Assembly: GCF_026723865.1 (NCBI RefSeq)
Contig: NZ_CP113529.1
Location: forward strand, 4,960,001 to 5,024,000
Source: Mycobacterium sp. Aquia_216
Lineage (GTDB): Bacteria; Actinomycetota; Actinomycetes; Mycobacteriales; Mycobacteriaceae
DNA: 64,000 bases
Reading direction: 5' to 3'
Shown here: piece by piece, positions 46,362-55,422 of the stretch
Layout: the number at the start of each line of letters is the position of its first letter
Numbering within the stretch: position 1 is the stretch's first letter
The notes under the pieces: model-generated
The model's input: only the letters and a program-made list of their open reading frames with translations
What the model was told of the DNA's origin: nothing
Databases searched by the model: none
Position numbers and translations under genes: made by a program

Positions 46362-48745
46362 TGCTGTCCCTTCCGTTGGCCAAAGTTAGGTGTTGCTGGT
46401 TGTGCCGGCCCGGGCCTGGCGGCCTTCGCCGGGTCTTCGATGATGTGATAGGCCGGGTCCAACATCGATAGCGGCCGGTTGCCGGTCTGCTTGGGCTTGC
46501 CGATGATCCGCAGCAGCTGACCGGGCTGGATGTCGGCGCCACCGTGGCCGGGCCGGAACGTTATGGCGATCTCGCCGCTGTGGTCGCCGACGACGATCGC
46601 CCGCAGGGTGCGCTTGCCCCTGGTGATGTCCTCGACCTCGTTGACCCGTCCTTCGAAGGTGGCGCGGGTGCCCGGAATCAGCCCCGCGACGGTGATCACC
46701 GAACGCGACGGATCGGGATGCTCGTAGGCTTCGAGGTCCTGGTCTTCACCCCGGGTAACCCGTTCGCCAAATTTCTCGAGTTCGCGCGCGATCCGTTGCT
46801 CGAAGCGTTCCGGGTATGCCTCCTCGATTCGCGTTTGGACGTCGTAAGGAACGATCGTCGCCGCGGCATCCGGAATCATGCTGACCGCCCGGGCTATCTT
46901 GTCCGCAGTGCGGTCGTGCAGCAGCCGGCTCATCAACGGGTTATACGTGCGGCGTGGCAACAGCACCGTCACGTTGGTGTCCCGATGTTCGTCGCGCGCC
47001 CTGGCGACAAACAGTTGCGCGGCCCGGATGATTCGCCGGTCCGGGCAGTCCACCACCCGCAGCCGGGTGTCGAGTTCGAAGTGATCCCAACGCTTTCGTA
47101 TCTGTCCGGCCAGGGCCGCGTCGACCATGAAGTGCACCGCGATCATTTCGTCGGCCCGCAGTCCTTTTCCGTAGCGCAGCGCTTCGACAACCGCGAGGTC
47201 CACCGAGTTCACGAACACAAACACCTTGTGCCGGGCATACTTCACCAAATCGGGCCGGTCAGTGCGGAACATCTCGAGAATTGCGGCCTCGGCCCGGTAT
47301 TCGCGATTCAGCCGGATCAGCAGGAACACCAGTATCGGAAAGACGACGACGACCAGCCATGCCCCCTCGGTGAACTTCGCCACCGCGAAGATGGCGACCA
47401 CGACCGTGGACAGGATTCCCGCGGAGAGATTGATCGCCAACCGGCCTTGCCAGCCGGGTTCCCGGTGGGTCAGATGATGTTTGGTCATGCCGTAACCGGC
47501 CATCGAAAATCCGGTGAACACGCCGATCGCATAGAACGGCACCAGCGCGTTGACCGAGCCGCCCGTGGTCAGCAGCAACACCACCGACAGTGCGGTCAGC
47601 GCGATGATGCCATTCGAAAACACCAGGCGGTGACCACGTTTCATCAGCTGCCGGGGCAGAAAGCGGTCTTCGGCAACGAAACTCGCCAACGCCGGGAAAC
47701 CGTTGAAACTGGTATTCGCACCCGTGAAAAGAATTGCCGCTGTTGCCGCCTGGACCAGAATGTAGAAGACGTTGCCGACTGTGCCGCCGCCGAAGACCGC
47801 GCGGGCGATCTGTGACAGCACCGACGGATACTCACTCTCGTACGGCGTTGCGTGGGTGGCATACGCCAGATAAGCGACTCCGGCCAGCAGGAGTCCAAGG
47901 ACGGTCGCCATCGTCGTGAGTACTCGGCGCGCGTTGACGCCCTGTGGCTTTCGGAATACGTCGACGGTATTGGAAATCGCCTCGACCCCGGTCAGCGACG
48001 AACCCCCGTTGGCAAAGGAGCGCAGCAACGTCAAAACCGTCGCGCCCATCACCAAGCCATCGGCCTTGTGCACCGGCACCGCTCCGGGCATGTGCGCGGG
48101 GTCGTAGACGGGTAGATCGCCCATGATCACCCGTACGACGCCGACCACGATGGTCAGACCGACCATGACGATGAAGAAGTAAGTGGCCAGCGCGAACGGC
48201 AATCCCGCTTCCTTCAGTCCGCGCAGGTTCGCAAAGCAGATGAACAGCACGACGCCCACCGTGATTTGCAGGCTGTGCGGCCCCAACGCCGGGATGGCCG
48301 ACACCACCGCCACCGTCCCGGCCGCCGACTGCACCGCGACCGTGACCACGTAGTCGATCAACAACGCGGCCGCGGCGACCTGGGCTACCCGCGGTCCGAA
48401 ATTTTCCCGCGCCACGATGTAAGACCCGCCGGCGCGGGTGTAGGTCATCACGACCTGCCGATACGACGCGGTCACCAACACCAGGATCAGCAGGATGACG
48501 CCGGTGATCGGAAGCAACAAGGCAAAGGCTGCCAGCCCCGCCGCCGGCAACAGCTCGATCAGGATCTGCTCGGGACCGTAGGCCGTCGACGAGATCGCGT
48601 CGGGCGAAAGCGCACCCAGCGCAACCGGATTCGACAATCTTTCGCTCGACAGGCTCTCGGTGATCAGCGGCTTACCCAGAAAGAGGCGCTTGGCGATGTC
48701 CTCGAGCGACAGCGGGATGCGCAGTTTGCTAGCCGAAGTTGTCAC
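46358..48745 (-). CDS. KimA-like APC potassium transporter with C-terminal OB-fold domain
   Basis: A 795-residue protein. About twelve helices (45-470) carry the KimA signature ALSPDAISSTAYGPEQILIE and the segments YTRAGGSYIVARENFG and LIDYVVTVAVQSAAGT. KimA proteins are K+/H+ symporters controlled by c-di-AMP. A cytoplasmic region follows from about 480. The last 110 residues (about 680-790) form an OB-fold-like domain (FEGRVNEVEDITRGKRTLRA, VVGDHSGEIAITF, LLRIIGKPKQ), which is not part of standard KimA. The GTG at 48745 has AAGGA 8 bases upstream; upstream frame is ignored. Confidence 0.85.
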   Translation of the reverse strand: MTTSASKLRIPLSLEDIAKRLFLGKPLITESLSSERLSNPVALGALSPDAISSTAYGPEQILIELLPAAGLAAFALLLPITGVILLILVLVTASYRQVVMTYTRAGGSYIVARENFGPRVAQVAAAALLIDYVVTVAVQSAAGTVAVVSAIPALGPHSLQITVGVVLFICFANLRGLKEAGLPFALATYFFIVMVGLTIVVGVVRVIMGDLPVYDPAHMPGAVPVHKADGLVMGATVLTLLRSFANGGSSLTGVEAISNTVDVFRKPQGVNARRVLTTMATVLGLLLAGVAYLAYATHATPYESEYPSVLSQIARAVFGGGTVGNVFYILVQAATAAILFTGANTSFNGFPALASFVAEDRFLPRQLMKRGHRLVFSNGIIALTALSVVLLLTTGGSVNALVPFYAIGVFTGFSMAGYGMTKHHLTHREPGWQGRLAINLSAGILSTVVVAIFAVAKFTEGAWLVVVVFPILVFLLIRLNREYRAEAAILEMFRTDRPDLVKYARHKVFVFVNSVDLAVVEALRYGKGLRADEMIAVHFMVDAALAGQIRKRWDHFELDTRLRVVDCPDRRIIRAAQLFVARARDEHRDTNVTVLLPRRTYNPLMSRLLHDRTADKIARAVSMIPDAAATIVPYDVQTRIEEAYPERFEQRIARELEKFGERVTRGEDQDLEAYEHPDPSRSVITVAGLIPGTRATFEGRVNEVEDITRGKRTLRAIVVGDHSGEIAITFRPGHGGADIQPGQLLRIIGKPKQTGNRPLSMLDPAYHIIEDPAKAARPGPAQPATPNFGQRKGQQ

Positions 48746-48846
48746 GACAACATTCCTTACCCGAGAGCGAGCGGTTGGGTGATGCCTTCGATGCATTCTG
48801 CCGGTTCAGCCACTGCGGGGCCGACCGGATGCTGGATTTCCCGAAA

Positions 48847-49980
48847 TCAGCGCGCGGGCGGCGGGGTAAGCCGCCGCACCGCAGCTTCGATGCGCTCGTC
48901 GGTCGCGGTCAGGGCGACTCGCACATGCTGCCCGCCGCGCGGCCCGTAGAACTCGCCGGGCGCCACCAGGATGCCCCGGCCGGCCAACCACCCGACGCTG
49001 TCGCGCGAGGGCTCACCGCGGGTCGCCCACAGATACAGTCCGGCTTCGGAATCGTCGATGGCGAAACCCGCCGCGCGCAGCGCCGGAGCGAGGACGGCCC
49101 GGCGGCGCGCGTAGCACTCGCGCTGCACCTTCTCGTGATCGTCGTCGTCGAGTGCCGCGACCATGGCGGACTGCACCGGTGTCGGCACGATCATGCCGGC
49201 GTGCTTGCGCACCGCCAGCAACTCGGCGACCAGGCCGGGGTCTCCGGCGACGAAGCCGGCCCGGTACCCCGCCAGCGACGAACTCTTCGACAGCGAATGC
49301 ACGGCCAGTAGTCCGGTGTGGTCGCCGCCGCAGACCGCCGGATGCAACACCGACAGCGGCTCGGCCTCCCAGCCCAGCCCCAGATAGCACTCGTCGGAAG
49401 CCACCACGACACCGCGTTCCCGCGCCCACCCGATGACCTTGCGCAGATGATCGAGGCCCAGGACCCGTCCGGTGGGATTGCTCGGCGAGTTCAGGTAGAC
49501 CAGTGCCGGCGATTGCGGACCCAGTTGGGTCAGTGAATCCGCGCGGACCACCTGCGCACCGGCCAGCCGGGCGCCGACGTCGTAGGTGGGATAGGCCAGC
49601 TCGGGAACCACGACGGCGTCCGCGGGGCCAAGCCCCAGCAGGGTCGGTAGCCAGGCGATGAGTTCCTTGCTGCCGAGCACGGGCAACACCGCAGCCTCGG
49701 CGAGCCCGGTGATGCCGAACCGGCGGCCCAGCGCCGCGACCGCCGATTCACGCAGCTGGGGAGTGCCGTGGGTGGCGGGATATCCAGGCGAGGCGCTGGC
49801 GGCCGCCAGCGCCTCTTGGATCACCGGCGCGACCGGATCTACCGGGGTACCGATGGACAGGTCGACGACGCCGTCCGGATGACTCCCGGCCAGCGCTTTC
49901 GCCTCGGCCAGGGTGTCCCAGGGAAACTCCGGCAGGGATGCCGACACGGCAGGTCGGCCCCGCCTGGGCTCCTGCAGCAC
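48847..49980 (-). CDS. N-succinyldiaminopimelate aminotransferase-like PLP enzyme (Rv1178 type)
   Basis: Fold-type I aminotransferase of 377 residues, annotated DapC-like in mycobacteria. It shows the cofactor and substrate sites YLNSPSNPTGRV, VVASDECYLGLGW, the PLP lysine in HSLSKSSSLAGYRAGF and VRVALTATDERI at the end. A GTG at 49980 follows AAGGGGGAG; a GTG at 49947 would match the start of Rv1178 and is an alternative. It follows fdxC by 10 bp, a conserved pair. M. tuberculosis also has Rv0858c as a proven DapC, so the true substrate here is uncertain. Confidence 0.9.
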   Translation of the reverse strand: MLQEPRRGRPAVSASLPEFPWDTLAEAKALAGSHPDGVVDLSIGTPVDPVAPVIQEALAAASASPGYPATHGTPQLRESAVAALGRRFGITGLAEAAVLPVLGSKELIAWLPTLLGLGPADAVVVPELAYPTYDVGARLAGAQVVRADSLTQLGPQSPALVYLNSPSNPTGRVLGLDHLRKVIGWARERGVVVASDECYLGLGWEAEPLSVLHPAVCGGDHTGLLAVHSLSKSSSLAGYRAGFVAGDPGLVAELLAVRKHAGMIVPTPVQSAMVAALDDDDHEKVQRECYARRRAVLAPALRAAGFAIDDSEAGLYLWATRGEPSRDSVGWLAGRGILVAPGEFYGPRGGQHVRVALTATDERIEAAVRRLTPPPAR

Positions 49981-49989
49981 TGCTCCCCC

Positions 49990-50316
49990 TTAGTCTCCTT
50001 CGCCCTGCGGCGGCAGATCCTTGACCGCTTGCGGATCATTCTCGGTCATCCCGACCTTGGCCGCGCCCCCGGGCGAACCCAGGTCGACAAAAAAGTCGGC
50101 GTTGATCTGTGTGTACTGGCTCCACTGTTCCGGCACATCGTCTTCGTAGTAGATCGCTTCCACTGGGCATACCGGTTCGCAGGCCCCGCAGTCCACGCAT
50201 TCGTCGGGGTGGATGAACAGCATCCGCGCGCCCTCGTAGATGCAGTCGACGGGGCACTCCTCGATGCACGCCTTGTCCTTGATGTCGACGCAGGGTTGGG
50301 CGATCGTGTACGTCAC
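49990..50316 (-). CDS. fdxC: Seven-iron ferredoxin FdxC
   Basis: A 108-residue electron carrier with one [3Fe-4S] and one [4Fe-4S] cluster. The N-terminal cysteines lie in CIEECPVDC and the second set in CVDCGACEPVCP, followed by the long C-terminal tail usual for actinobacterial 7Fe ferredoxins. FdxC-type ferredoxins can donate electrons to P450s and other oxidases. The GTG at 50316 has AGGAGA 6 bases upstream. A candidate promoter lies about 100 bp further upstream. Confidence 0.96.
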   Translation of the reverse strand: MTYTIAQPCVDIKDKACIEECPVDCIYEGARMLFIHPDECVDCGACEPVCPVEAIYYEDDVPEQWSQYTQINADFFVDLGSPGGAAKVGMTENDPQAVKDLPPQGEGD

Positions 50317-50417
50317 GGACGTCTCCTCAACGTTTTCTCTTTTGACTGCTCAGTGTGGGCTGCTGTTCGCCTCGCCGCGGCGCTCCCGGCCGCGTAAGCA
50401 AAGCTTTCGGTTACTGA

Positions 50418-50444
50418 TACTAGACGTTGCACATACACGTCAAC
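50418..50444 (-). promoter_or_regulatory. Candidate fdxC promoter
   Basis: On the minus strand TTGACG (50444 to 50439) and TAGTAT (50423 to 50418) are separated by 15 bases, slightly short of ideal. This would give a leader of about 95 bases for fdxC. Confidence 0.4.
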
Positions 50445-50569
50445 CACTGGCACGCCCGGATGATTGCCAGGTTTCATACGGTCAGTCTCGCAGTCGCGCA
50501 GGTCGCCGCACCCACCATTCGAAGGCGTCGACGAGATCGCCGAGCGGTATTCGCCCAACGTCGTGTCCA

Positions 50570-50585
50570 TGTGACGAACATCACC
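50570..50585. promoter_or_regulatory. Candidate Crp/CRP (Rv3676-type) binding site
   Basis: TGTGA-CGAACA-TCACC matches the mycobacterial Crp consensus TGTGA-N6-TCACA at 9 of 10 fixed positions. It lies 165 bp before the TB8.4-like start and 254 bp before the fdxC start, so either could be the target. Confidence 0.5.
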
Positions 50586-50749
50586 CATGCGTTGATCTGC
50601 CGATAGTTACATCTGGGGCGGCGGCTACGAATAACCGTGAAACAAAAGAACGCCCGCAGCGGCTGGTAATCTCGTCCGAGACGGCAGCCGTTCGGGCTGA
50701 CCACGTAGCCGTCGTTGGCGGTGCATAAATCCGGGGAAGGTGTCCAAGC

Positions 50750-51085
50750 ATGATGACGCTGTCGCTAAGCAAACTGGCAGCCGCGGTCGGTGGTGCGGCA
50801 GTGGCGCTCAGCGCCGCGGCGGGGGTTGCCTCGGCAGACCCGCTGGATCCGATCGTCAACACCACCTGCAACTACGGGCAGGTGATGGCGGCACTCAATG
50901 CGACGGATCCGGCAACCGCCCAGCAGTTGAACAGTTCGCCATTCGCGCAGAGCTACATTCAGCGGTTCCTCGCCTCGCCGCCGCCCAAGCGCGCACAGAT
51001 GGCCGCGGAGATGCAGCAATCGCCCGTGGCCGCGAAGTACTTCAACACCATCCAGCAAGTCGCGGTTGTCTGTAACAACTACTGA
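50750..51085 (+). CDS. Secreted low-molecular-weight T-cell antigen TB8.4 homologue (Rv1174c type)
   Basis: A 111-residue exported protein. A Sec signal peptide (1-29) ends in GVASA before Asp30. The mature part has two cysteines, Cys40 and Cys108 (CNNY end), which probably form a disulfide, and a helical core (NATDPATAQQLNSSPFAQSY). Length and ends match TB8.4, an immunodominant culture-filtrate antigen of unknown function. The ATG at 50750 is 9 bases after GGGGAAGG; a second ATG follows immediately. A strong hairpin lies after the stop. Confidence 0.92.
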   Translation: MMTLSLSKLAAAVGGAAVALSAAAGVASADPLDPIVNTTCNYGQVMAALNATDPATAQQLNSSPFAQSYIQRFLASPPPKRAQMAAEMQQSPVAAKYFNTIQQVAVVCNNY

Positions 51086-51090
51086 GCCAA

Positions 51091-51122
51091 CGGCTCAGCT
51101 CAGTAACCGCTGAGCTGAGCCG
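51091..51122. terminator. Strong hairpin terminator between the TB8.4 gene and fbiC
   Basis: A perfect 13-bp inverted repeat (CGGCTCAGCTCAG / CTGAGCTGAGCCG) with a 6-base loop lies 6 bases after the TB8.4 stop and 45 bases after the fbiC stop. As the genes converge, it can terminate both. Confidence 0.75.
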
Positions 51123-51167
51123 CGTCGGCGGCGGGCGATACGCGAGGCCTCCGACAGACAAGCGCGG

Positions 51168-53741
51168 TTACGCGGCCAGCGGGCTGTAGTCGGTACTGCG
51201 TTGACGCGCCGGGCGGCCGATGCCCTCGGCGATCGCGATCAGCTCGGCCACCGTCTTCGCCGACCCGTGCTCGGAGCCGGCCATCCGCGAGATGGTCTCC
51301 TCCATCAGCGTGCCACCCAGGTCGTTGGCGCCGCCGTTGAGCATCACCTGGGTGCGCTCGATGCCGAGCTTGACCCAGCTGGTCTGAATCTGGGAGATGC
51401 GCCCGTGCAACATGATTCGAGCCAACGCGTGTACGGCCCGGTTGTCGCGATGGGTAGGACCCGGACGGGCCGCGCCGGCCAGATACAACGGCGAGCTCTG
51501 GTGCACGAACGGCAATGGCACGAATTCGGTGAAACCGCCAGTGCGGTCCTGGATTTCGCGCAGCACGTTGAGATGGCCGACCCAGTGCCGCGGACTGTCG
51601 ACGTGCCCGTACATCATCGTCGATGACGACCGCAGCCCCACCTCGTGCGCGGTGCTGACGATGTCGATCCACATCGACGTGGGCAACTTGCCCTTGGTGA
51701 GGACCCAGCGCACCTCGTCGTCGAGGATCTCGGCGGCGGTGCCCGGAATGGTTCCCAGCCCGGCCTCGCGCAGGCTGATCAGCCATTCGCGAACGCTTAA
51801 CCCGCTCTTGGTCACGCCGTTGGCGATCTCCATCGGGGAAAACGCATGCACGTGCATCGACGGGACCCGGGCCTTGACGGCGCGCACCAGGTCGGCGTAA
51901 CCGGTGACCGGCAGCTCGGGGTCGATGCCGCCCTGCATGCACACCTCGGTGGCGCCTTCGACGTGCGCCTCCCAGGCGCGCTCGGCCACCTCGGCCGCGG
52001 ACAGCGAATACGCGTCTGCGTCACCCTTGCGCTGCGCGAAAGCGCAGAATCGGCATCCCGTGTAACAGATGTTGGTGAAGTTGATGTTGCGGTTCACCAC
52101 GAAGGTCACGTCGTCACCGACGGTGTCGCGACGCAGTGAATCTGCCAGTGCGGCAACCGCTTCCAATGCCGGGCCGTCGGCCGTCGCCAACGCCAGGTAC
52201 TCGTCGTCGGTGCAGCCGGCGGGGTCGCGTTCGGCCGAGCGCAGTGCGGCCAGCACGTCGGTATCGATGCGTTCGGGGGCCGCGGCAGCCAGCTCGTGCA
52301 CGCGCGAGCGGATGGATTCCCAGTCGCCGAAAGCACTGTCGAGATCGCTGCGCGCTTCGCTGTTGCGCCCCTGGGTGTCGATCGCGGCATTGAGATCGAC
52401 CCGACCGGTCGACTGCGCGTCGTCGGGCTCCTGCCACGGCATGCCGGTGGGGTCGACGTCGCGAGCCAGGCCGCTCGCCGGATCAGCCAGCGCCATCACA
52501 TGACCGCGCACCCGCGGGTCGATCCACGCCGCACCCGCTTGCACGTATTTGGGCTGCGCGGTCAACCGCTGCACCAAGTCGAATCCCGCCTCGCGGGTCA
52601 CGGCGGCCAGCTCATCCAACGCAGGCCACGGCCGTTCCGGGTTGACGTGGTCGGGCGTCAGCGGTGAAACCCCGCCCCAGTCATCGACTCCCGCGGCGAC
52701 CAGCGCCAGGCACTCCTCGCGGGAAACCAGATTCGGCGGCGCCTGGATACGCATGCCCGGACCGAGCACCAAGCGCGCCACCGCGATCGTCGCCAGGTAA
52801 TCGTCGATCCCGGCGTCGGGGACGCTGGCCATCGCGGTGTGTTGCTTGGCCCGGAAGTTCTGCACGATCACTTCTTGAACATGACCGAATTCCTTGTGCG
52901 ACTTGCGAATCGCGTGCAAGGTATCGGCGCGTTCGGCGAGTGTCTCCCCGATGCCGACCAGCAGACCGGTGGTGAACGGAATCGACAGCCGGCCCGCATC
53001 GGTCAGCGCTCGCAGCCGCACCGCCGGGTCTTTGTCCGGGCTGCCGTAGTGCGCAAGCCCTTTCGTCTCGAAAAGCCGCCGCGACGTCGTCTCCAGCATC
53101 ATGCCCATCGAAGGCGCCACCGGCTTGAGTAGCGACATTTCCGACCAGCTCATCACGCCCGGATTCAGGTGCGGCAACAGCCCGGTTTCCTCCAGCACCC
53201 GGATCGCCATCGCGCGCACATAGGCCAGTGTCGAGTCGTAGCCGCGCTCACCCAGCCATTCGCGGGCCTCGGGCCAACGGTCCTCCGGCCGATCGCCCAG
53301 GGTGAATAGCGCTTCCTTGCAACCGAGTTCGGCGCCCCGCCGGGCGATGTCGAGGATCTCGTCGGGCTCCAGATACATGCCGGCGCCCCGGGCACGAAGT
53401 TTGCCCGGCACGGTGACAAACGTGCAGTAATGGCAGTTGTCCCGGCAGAGATGGGTGACGGGGATGAATACCTTGCGCGAATAGGCGATCGGCAACCGTC
53501 CACCGGCGCCGCGCCTGCCTGCCGACTCCAGTCCCGCATCGCGCACCCGCGCCGCGCTCGCACACAAGTCGGCGAGGTCGGCACCGCGCGCGGTCATCGC
53601 CAGAGCCGCCTCGTCGACGTTGAGGGCGACACCGTCACGGGCCCGGCGCAGTACGCGCCGCAAGGCAGACGCGCTTGCCTTAGGCGCAACGACAGGATTC
53701 GGCAGAGCGGTGGGCTCCTGGCCCGGAGGCCTCGGTGTCAC
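51168..53741 (-). CDS. fbiC: FO synthase (7,8-didemethyl-8-hydroxy-5-deazariboflavin synthase)
   Basis: FbiC joins tyrosine to a flavin precursor to build the F420 chromophore. The 857-residue protein fuses two radical-SAM units (CofG and CofH). CxxxCxxC clusters are at Cys99-Cys103-Cys106 (LCRDNCHYC) and Cys559-Cys563-Cys566 (CYTGCRFC). The GTG at 53741 was chosen because the length then fits the 856 residues of Rv1173 and AAGG precedes it; GTG 53747 and ATG 53795 are also open. F420 made here would serve the luciferase-like oxidoreductase at 60421. Confidence 0.96.
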   Translation of the reverse strand: MTPRPPGQEPTALPNPVVAPKASASALRRVLRRARDGVALNVDEAALAMTARGADLADLCASAARVRDAGLESAGRRGAGGRLPIAYSRKVFIPVTHLCRDNCHYCTFVTVPGKLRARGAGMYLEPDEILDIARRGAELGCKEALFTLGDRPEDRWPEAREWLGERGYDSTLAYVRAMAIRVLEETGLLPHLNPGVMSWSEMSLLKPVAPSMGMMLETTSRRLFETKGLAHYGSPDKDPAVRLRALTDAGRLSIPFTTGLLVGIGETLAERADTLHAIRKSHKEFGHVQEVIVQNFRAKQHTAMASVPDAGIDDYLATIAVARLVLGPGMRIQAPPNLVSREECLALVAAGVDDWGGVSPLTPDHVNPERPWPALDELAAVTREAGFDLVQRLTAQPKYVQAGAAWIDPRVRGHVMALADPASGLARDVDPTGMPWQEPDDAQSTGRVDLNAAIDTQGRNSEARSDLDSAFGDWESIRSRVHELAAAAPERIDTDVLAALRSAERDPAGCTDDEYLALATADGPALEAVAALADSLRRDTVGDDVTFVVNRNINFTNICYTGCRFCAFAQRKGDADAYSLSAAEVAERAWEAHVEGATEVCMQGGIDPELPVTGYADLVRAVKARVPSMHVHAFSPMEIANGVTKSGLSVREWLISLREAGLGTIPGTAAEILDDEVRWVLTKGKLPTSMWIDIVSTAHEVGLRSSSTMMYGHVDSPRHWVGHLNVLREIQDRTGGFTEFVPLPFVHQSSPLYLAGAARPGPTHRDNRAVHALARIMLHGRISQIQTSWVKLGIERTQVMLNGGANDLGGTLMEETISRMAGSEHGSAKTVAELIAIAEGIGRPARQRSTDYSPLAA

Positions 53742-53856
53742 TGGCACCTTGGTGTAACTTCCCCACGATCGAATTTCATCCGCGTGTCCCAACATCTAAA
53801 TTTCGGCGTCCATAGCGGGTGGCTCATGCGCAACAGTAGCGCCAGGCCGGTAGGCG

Positions 53857-54321
53857 TCAGCCGTGGTGGTGGCCGCGCCGCCACATCACCAATAACGGCG
53901 GTGTCACCCCCAGTGCGATCAGCACCAGGGCGCCGTAGGCCATCAGCCCGCTACCTCCCAAGATGATGTCGTCGGCGGGACCACCCATGCTGATTACCGC
54001 CACGGTGAGCAGCCACGTCCACAGCGGCAGCGCCGCCACTCGCGCCGACCGCGTCCATCGGCCGGCGGCCCAGACCAGGGCCGCGTTGACCAATCCACTG
54101 ATCAATCCGCTGATCGGAAACGGAATCGTGCCGATATAGAAAGGCAGCAGCAGAGCCCCGGCTAGTGCGGATATGACCCCGTCGACCGCCAACAGTGCCA
54201 ACACCACGACGCGAATAGCGGGGTCTGTCGCGCCGGCATCCTCGACAAACGCGGCGCGTGGCTTCGTTTCAGTCAGGTCGGGACGCTGTCGACGTTGGAC
54301 AGAATGGAGCCGATAACCCAC
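53857..54321 (-). CDS. Four-helix membrane protein (Rv1171 type)
   Basis: A small integral membrane protein with helices at about 37-60, 68-88, 95-115 and 122-147, and a histidine-rich end (WRRGHHHG). No function is known. From the GTG at 54321 it has 154 residues, but this start lies inside the 35-residue gene upstream. Homologues typically begin with an (M)TETKPR-like sequence. Here that codon is CTG (54276-54274), overlapping the upstream TGA, so a non-canonical coupled CTG start is plausible. Confidence 0.75.
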   Translation of the reverse strand: MGYRLHSVQRRQRPDLTETKPRAAFVEDAGATDPAIRVVVLALLAVDGVISALAGALLLPFYIGTIPFPISGLISGLVNAALVWAAGRWTRSARVAALPLWTWLLTVAVISMGGPADDIILGGSGLMAYGALVLIALGVTPPLLVMWRRGHHHG

Positions 54322-54380
54322 TGCAGGCTGTCGAGTCGGTCCTGCCAGTGCTGCAGGTTAGGGTCCAGGTCGGGGTCCAT
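54273..54380 (-). CDS. Small 35-residue protein between mshB and the Rv1171-type gene
   Basis: A short ORF with an excellent AAGGAA ribosome site 7 bases before the ATG at 54380. The peptide begins MDPDLDPNLQHWQDRLDSLQ and ends SNVDSVPT. It is predicted to be amphipathic-helical, and it looks soluble or peripheral. It lies 33 bp after mshB and overlaps the start region of the downstream membrane-protein gene, as expected for an operon member. No family was recognised. Confidence 0.65.
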   Translation of the reverse strand: MDPDLDPNLQHWQDRLDSLQWVIGSILSNVDSVPT

Positions 54381-54413
54381 GTGAATTCCTTCCGTGGCTG
54401 CCTCTTCGGCAGC

Positions 54414-55328
54414 CTACCGCGTCGAGGCGCCGCCTAGATCTAGTCCCGCGAGCAGATCGGTTTCCCAGCCACGCCCATCGCGATCCCCGGCGGAGCCGGC
54501 GACCAACACGTAGTGCTCCTCGCCGAGAATCGGCAGCGCCATGTTGTTCGACAGGGCGCAGGCCCGCCCGGTCGGACCGACGACCACCTGCGTGGCGTGC
54601 GCGGCCAGCGCTGACACCTTGGCGGCCAACGCATCCGGTCCAGTCGCCACGACAGCGTCGATAGCGTCGTCGGAGTACCCAAAGCCGAATTCCGCTTGGG
54701 ACGGGATCGCCCAGCCGGGCAGGAGGTCGTCGCGGTCCAGGGCCTGCCATCCGGCCAGGAACGCGTTGGCTGCGAGCACCGTCCAATAGAACTTCGGCAC
54801 CGCCCACGGCTCGCCGGGGTAGTCGTCGGCGGCGGATTCGGAGCCGGCCGCCGCGACCGCGGCGGTGGTGACGGTGTGAGCCTGGATGTGGTCGGGATGC
54901 CCGTATCCGCCGTTGGGGTCGTAGGTGACGACGACGTGCGGGCGCAGCCGGCGAATGATGGCGACCAGCGCCCCGACGGCCTCGCGTTCGTCGGCGTCGA
55001 TGAATCGCTCCCGGCGCCGCTTCTCGGTGCCGACCATGCCCGAGTCGCGCCAGCGTCCCGCGCCGCCGAGATAGATCGGTGCGCCGATGCCCAAGGCCTG
55101 CAATGCCGCGGTGAGTTCGCCGATTCGGTAGCCACCGAGCTGGTCGGCCTGATCGAACGCGAGCCCGGCCCAGCGGTCGCCGATGATCTCGCCCTCCTCG
55201 CCGAGCGTGCAGGTAACGACGCTCACCTGGGCCCCGCGCCCGGCGTAATACGCGATCGTGGCGCCGTTGCTGAGGCTCTCGTCATCGGGATGCGCGTGGA
55301 CGAACAACAGCCGGGCAGTCTCGGGCAT
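54414..55328 (-). CDS. mshB: GlcNAc-Ins deacetylase MshB (mycothiol synthesis)
   Basis: Zinc deacetylase of the PIG-L/LmbE family converting GlcNAc-Ins to GlcN-Ins. It has 304 residues (303 in Rv1170). The zinc and base motif is HAHPDDE near residue 12, the second histidine lies in [12 protein letters not shown] and the [13 protein letters not shown] segment is diagnostic. The ATG at 55328 was chosen over a GTG at 55337 because TAGGGT lies 7 bases before it. Confidence 0.95.
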   Translation of the reverse strand: MPETARLLFVHAHPDDESLSNGATIAYYAGRGAQVSVVTCTLGEEGEIIGDRWAGLAFDQADQLGGYRIGELTAALQALGIGAPIYLGGAGRWRDSGMVGTEKRRRERFIDADEREAVGALVAIIRRLRPHVVVTYDPNGGYGHPDHIQAHTVTTAAVAAAGSESAADDYPGEPWAVPKFYWTVLAANAFLAGWQALDRDDLLPGWAIPSQAEFGFGYSDDAIDAVVATGPDALAAKVSALAAHATQVVVGPTGRACALSNNMALPILGEEHYVLVAGSAGDRDGRGWETDLLAGLDLGGASTR

Positions 55329-55335
55329 GGTCGGC

Positions 55336-55341
55336 ACCCTA
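55336..55341 (-). promoter_or_regulatory. -10 element of a leaderless promoter for mshB
   Basis: On the minus strand TAGGGT lies 7 bases before the ATG at 55328. Confidence 0.5.
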
Positions 55342-55410
55342 CCCGCAGCCCACCCGGCAATCTCGGGCGTCAGGTCGCGCCGGGGTGCGCCAAATAGGAA
55401 CGCCGACGCC

Positions 55411-55416
55411 TACTAT
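55411..55416 (+). promoter_or_regulatory. -10 element of a leaderless promoter for the TetR gene
   Basis: TACTAT lies 6 bases before the ATG at 55423, which otherwise lacks a ribosome site. The divergent mshB -10 is about 70 bp away. Confidence 0.5.
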
Positions 55417-55422
55417 CGACAG

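Larger units (their letters stand above)
50317..50749. other. 433-bp intergenic region between divergent fdxC and the TB8.4 gene
   Basis: The gap holds a candidate fdxC promoter, a Crp-like site and about 165 bp before the TB8.4 start. Short frames are present on both strands, but none resembles a protein family or has a good ribosome site. In M. tuberculosis fadH and a PadR gene lie here; no remnant of either was recognised. Confidence 0.6.

Noticed and set aside
50240..50728. Plus- and minus-strand frames in the fdxC-TB8.4 gap as genes
   Set aside because: No family resemblance, no suitable ribosome site, and part lies antisense to fdxC.
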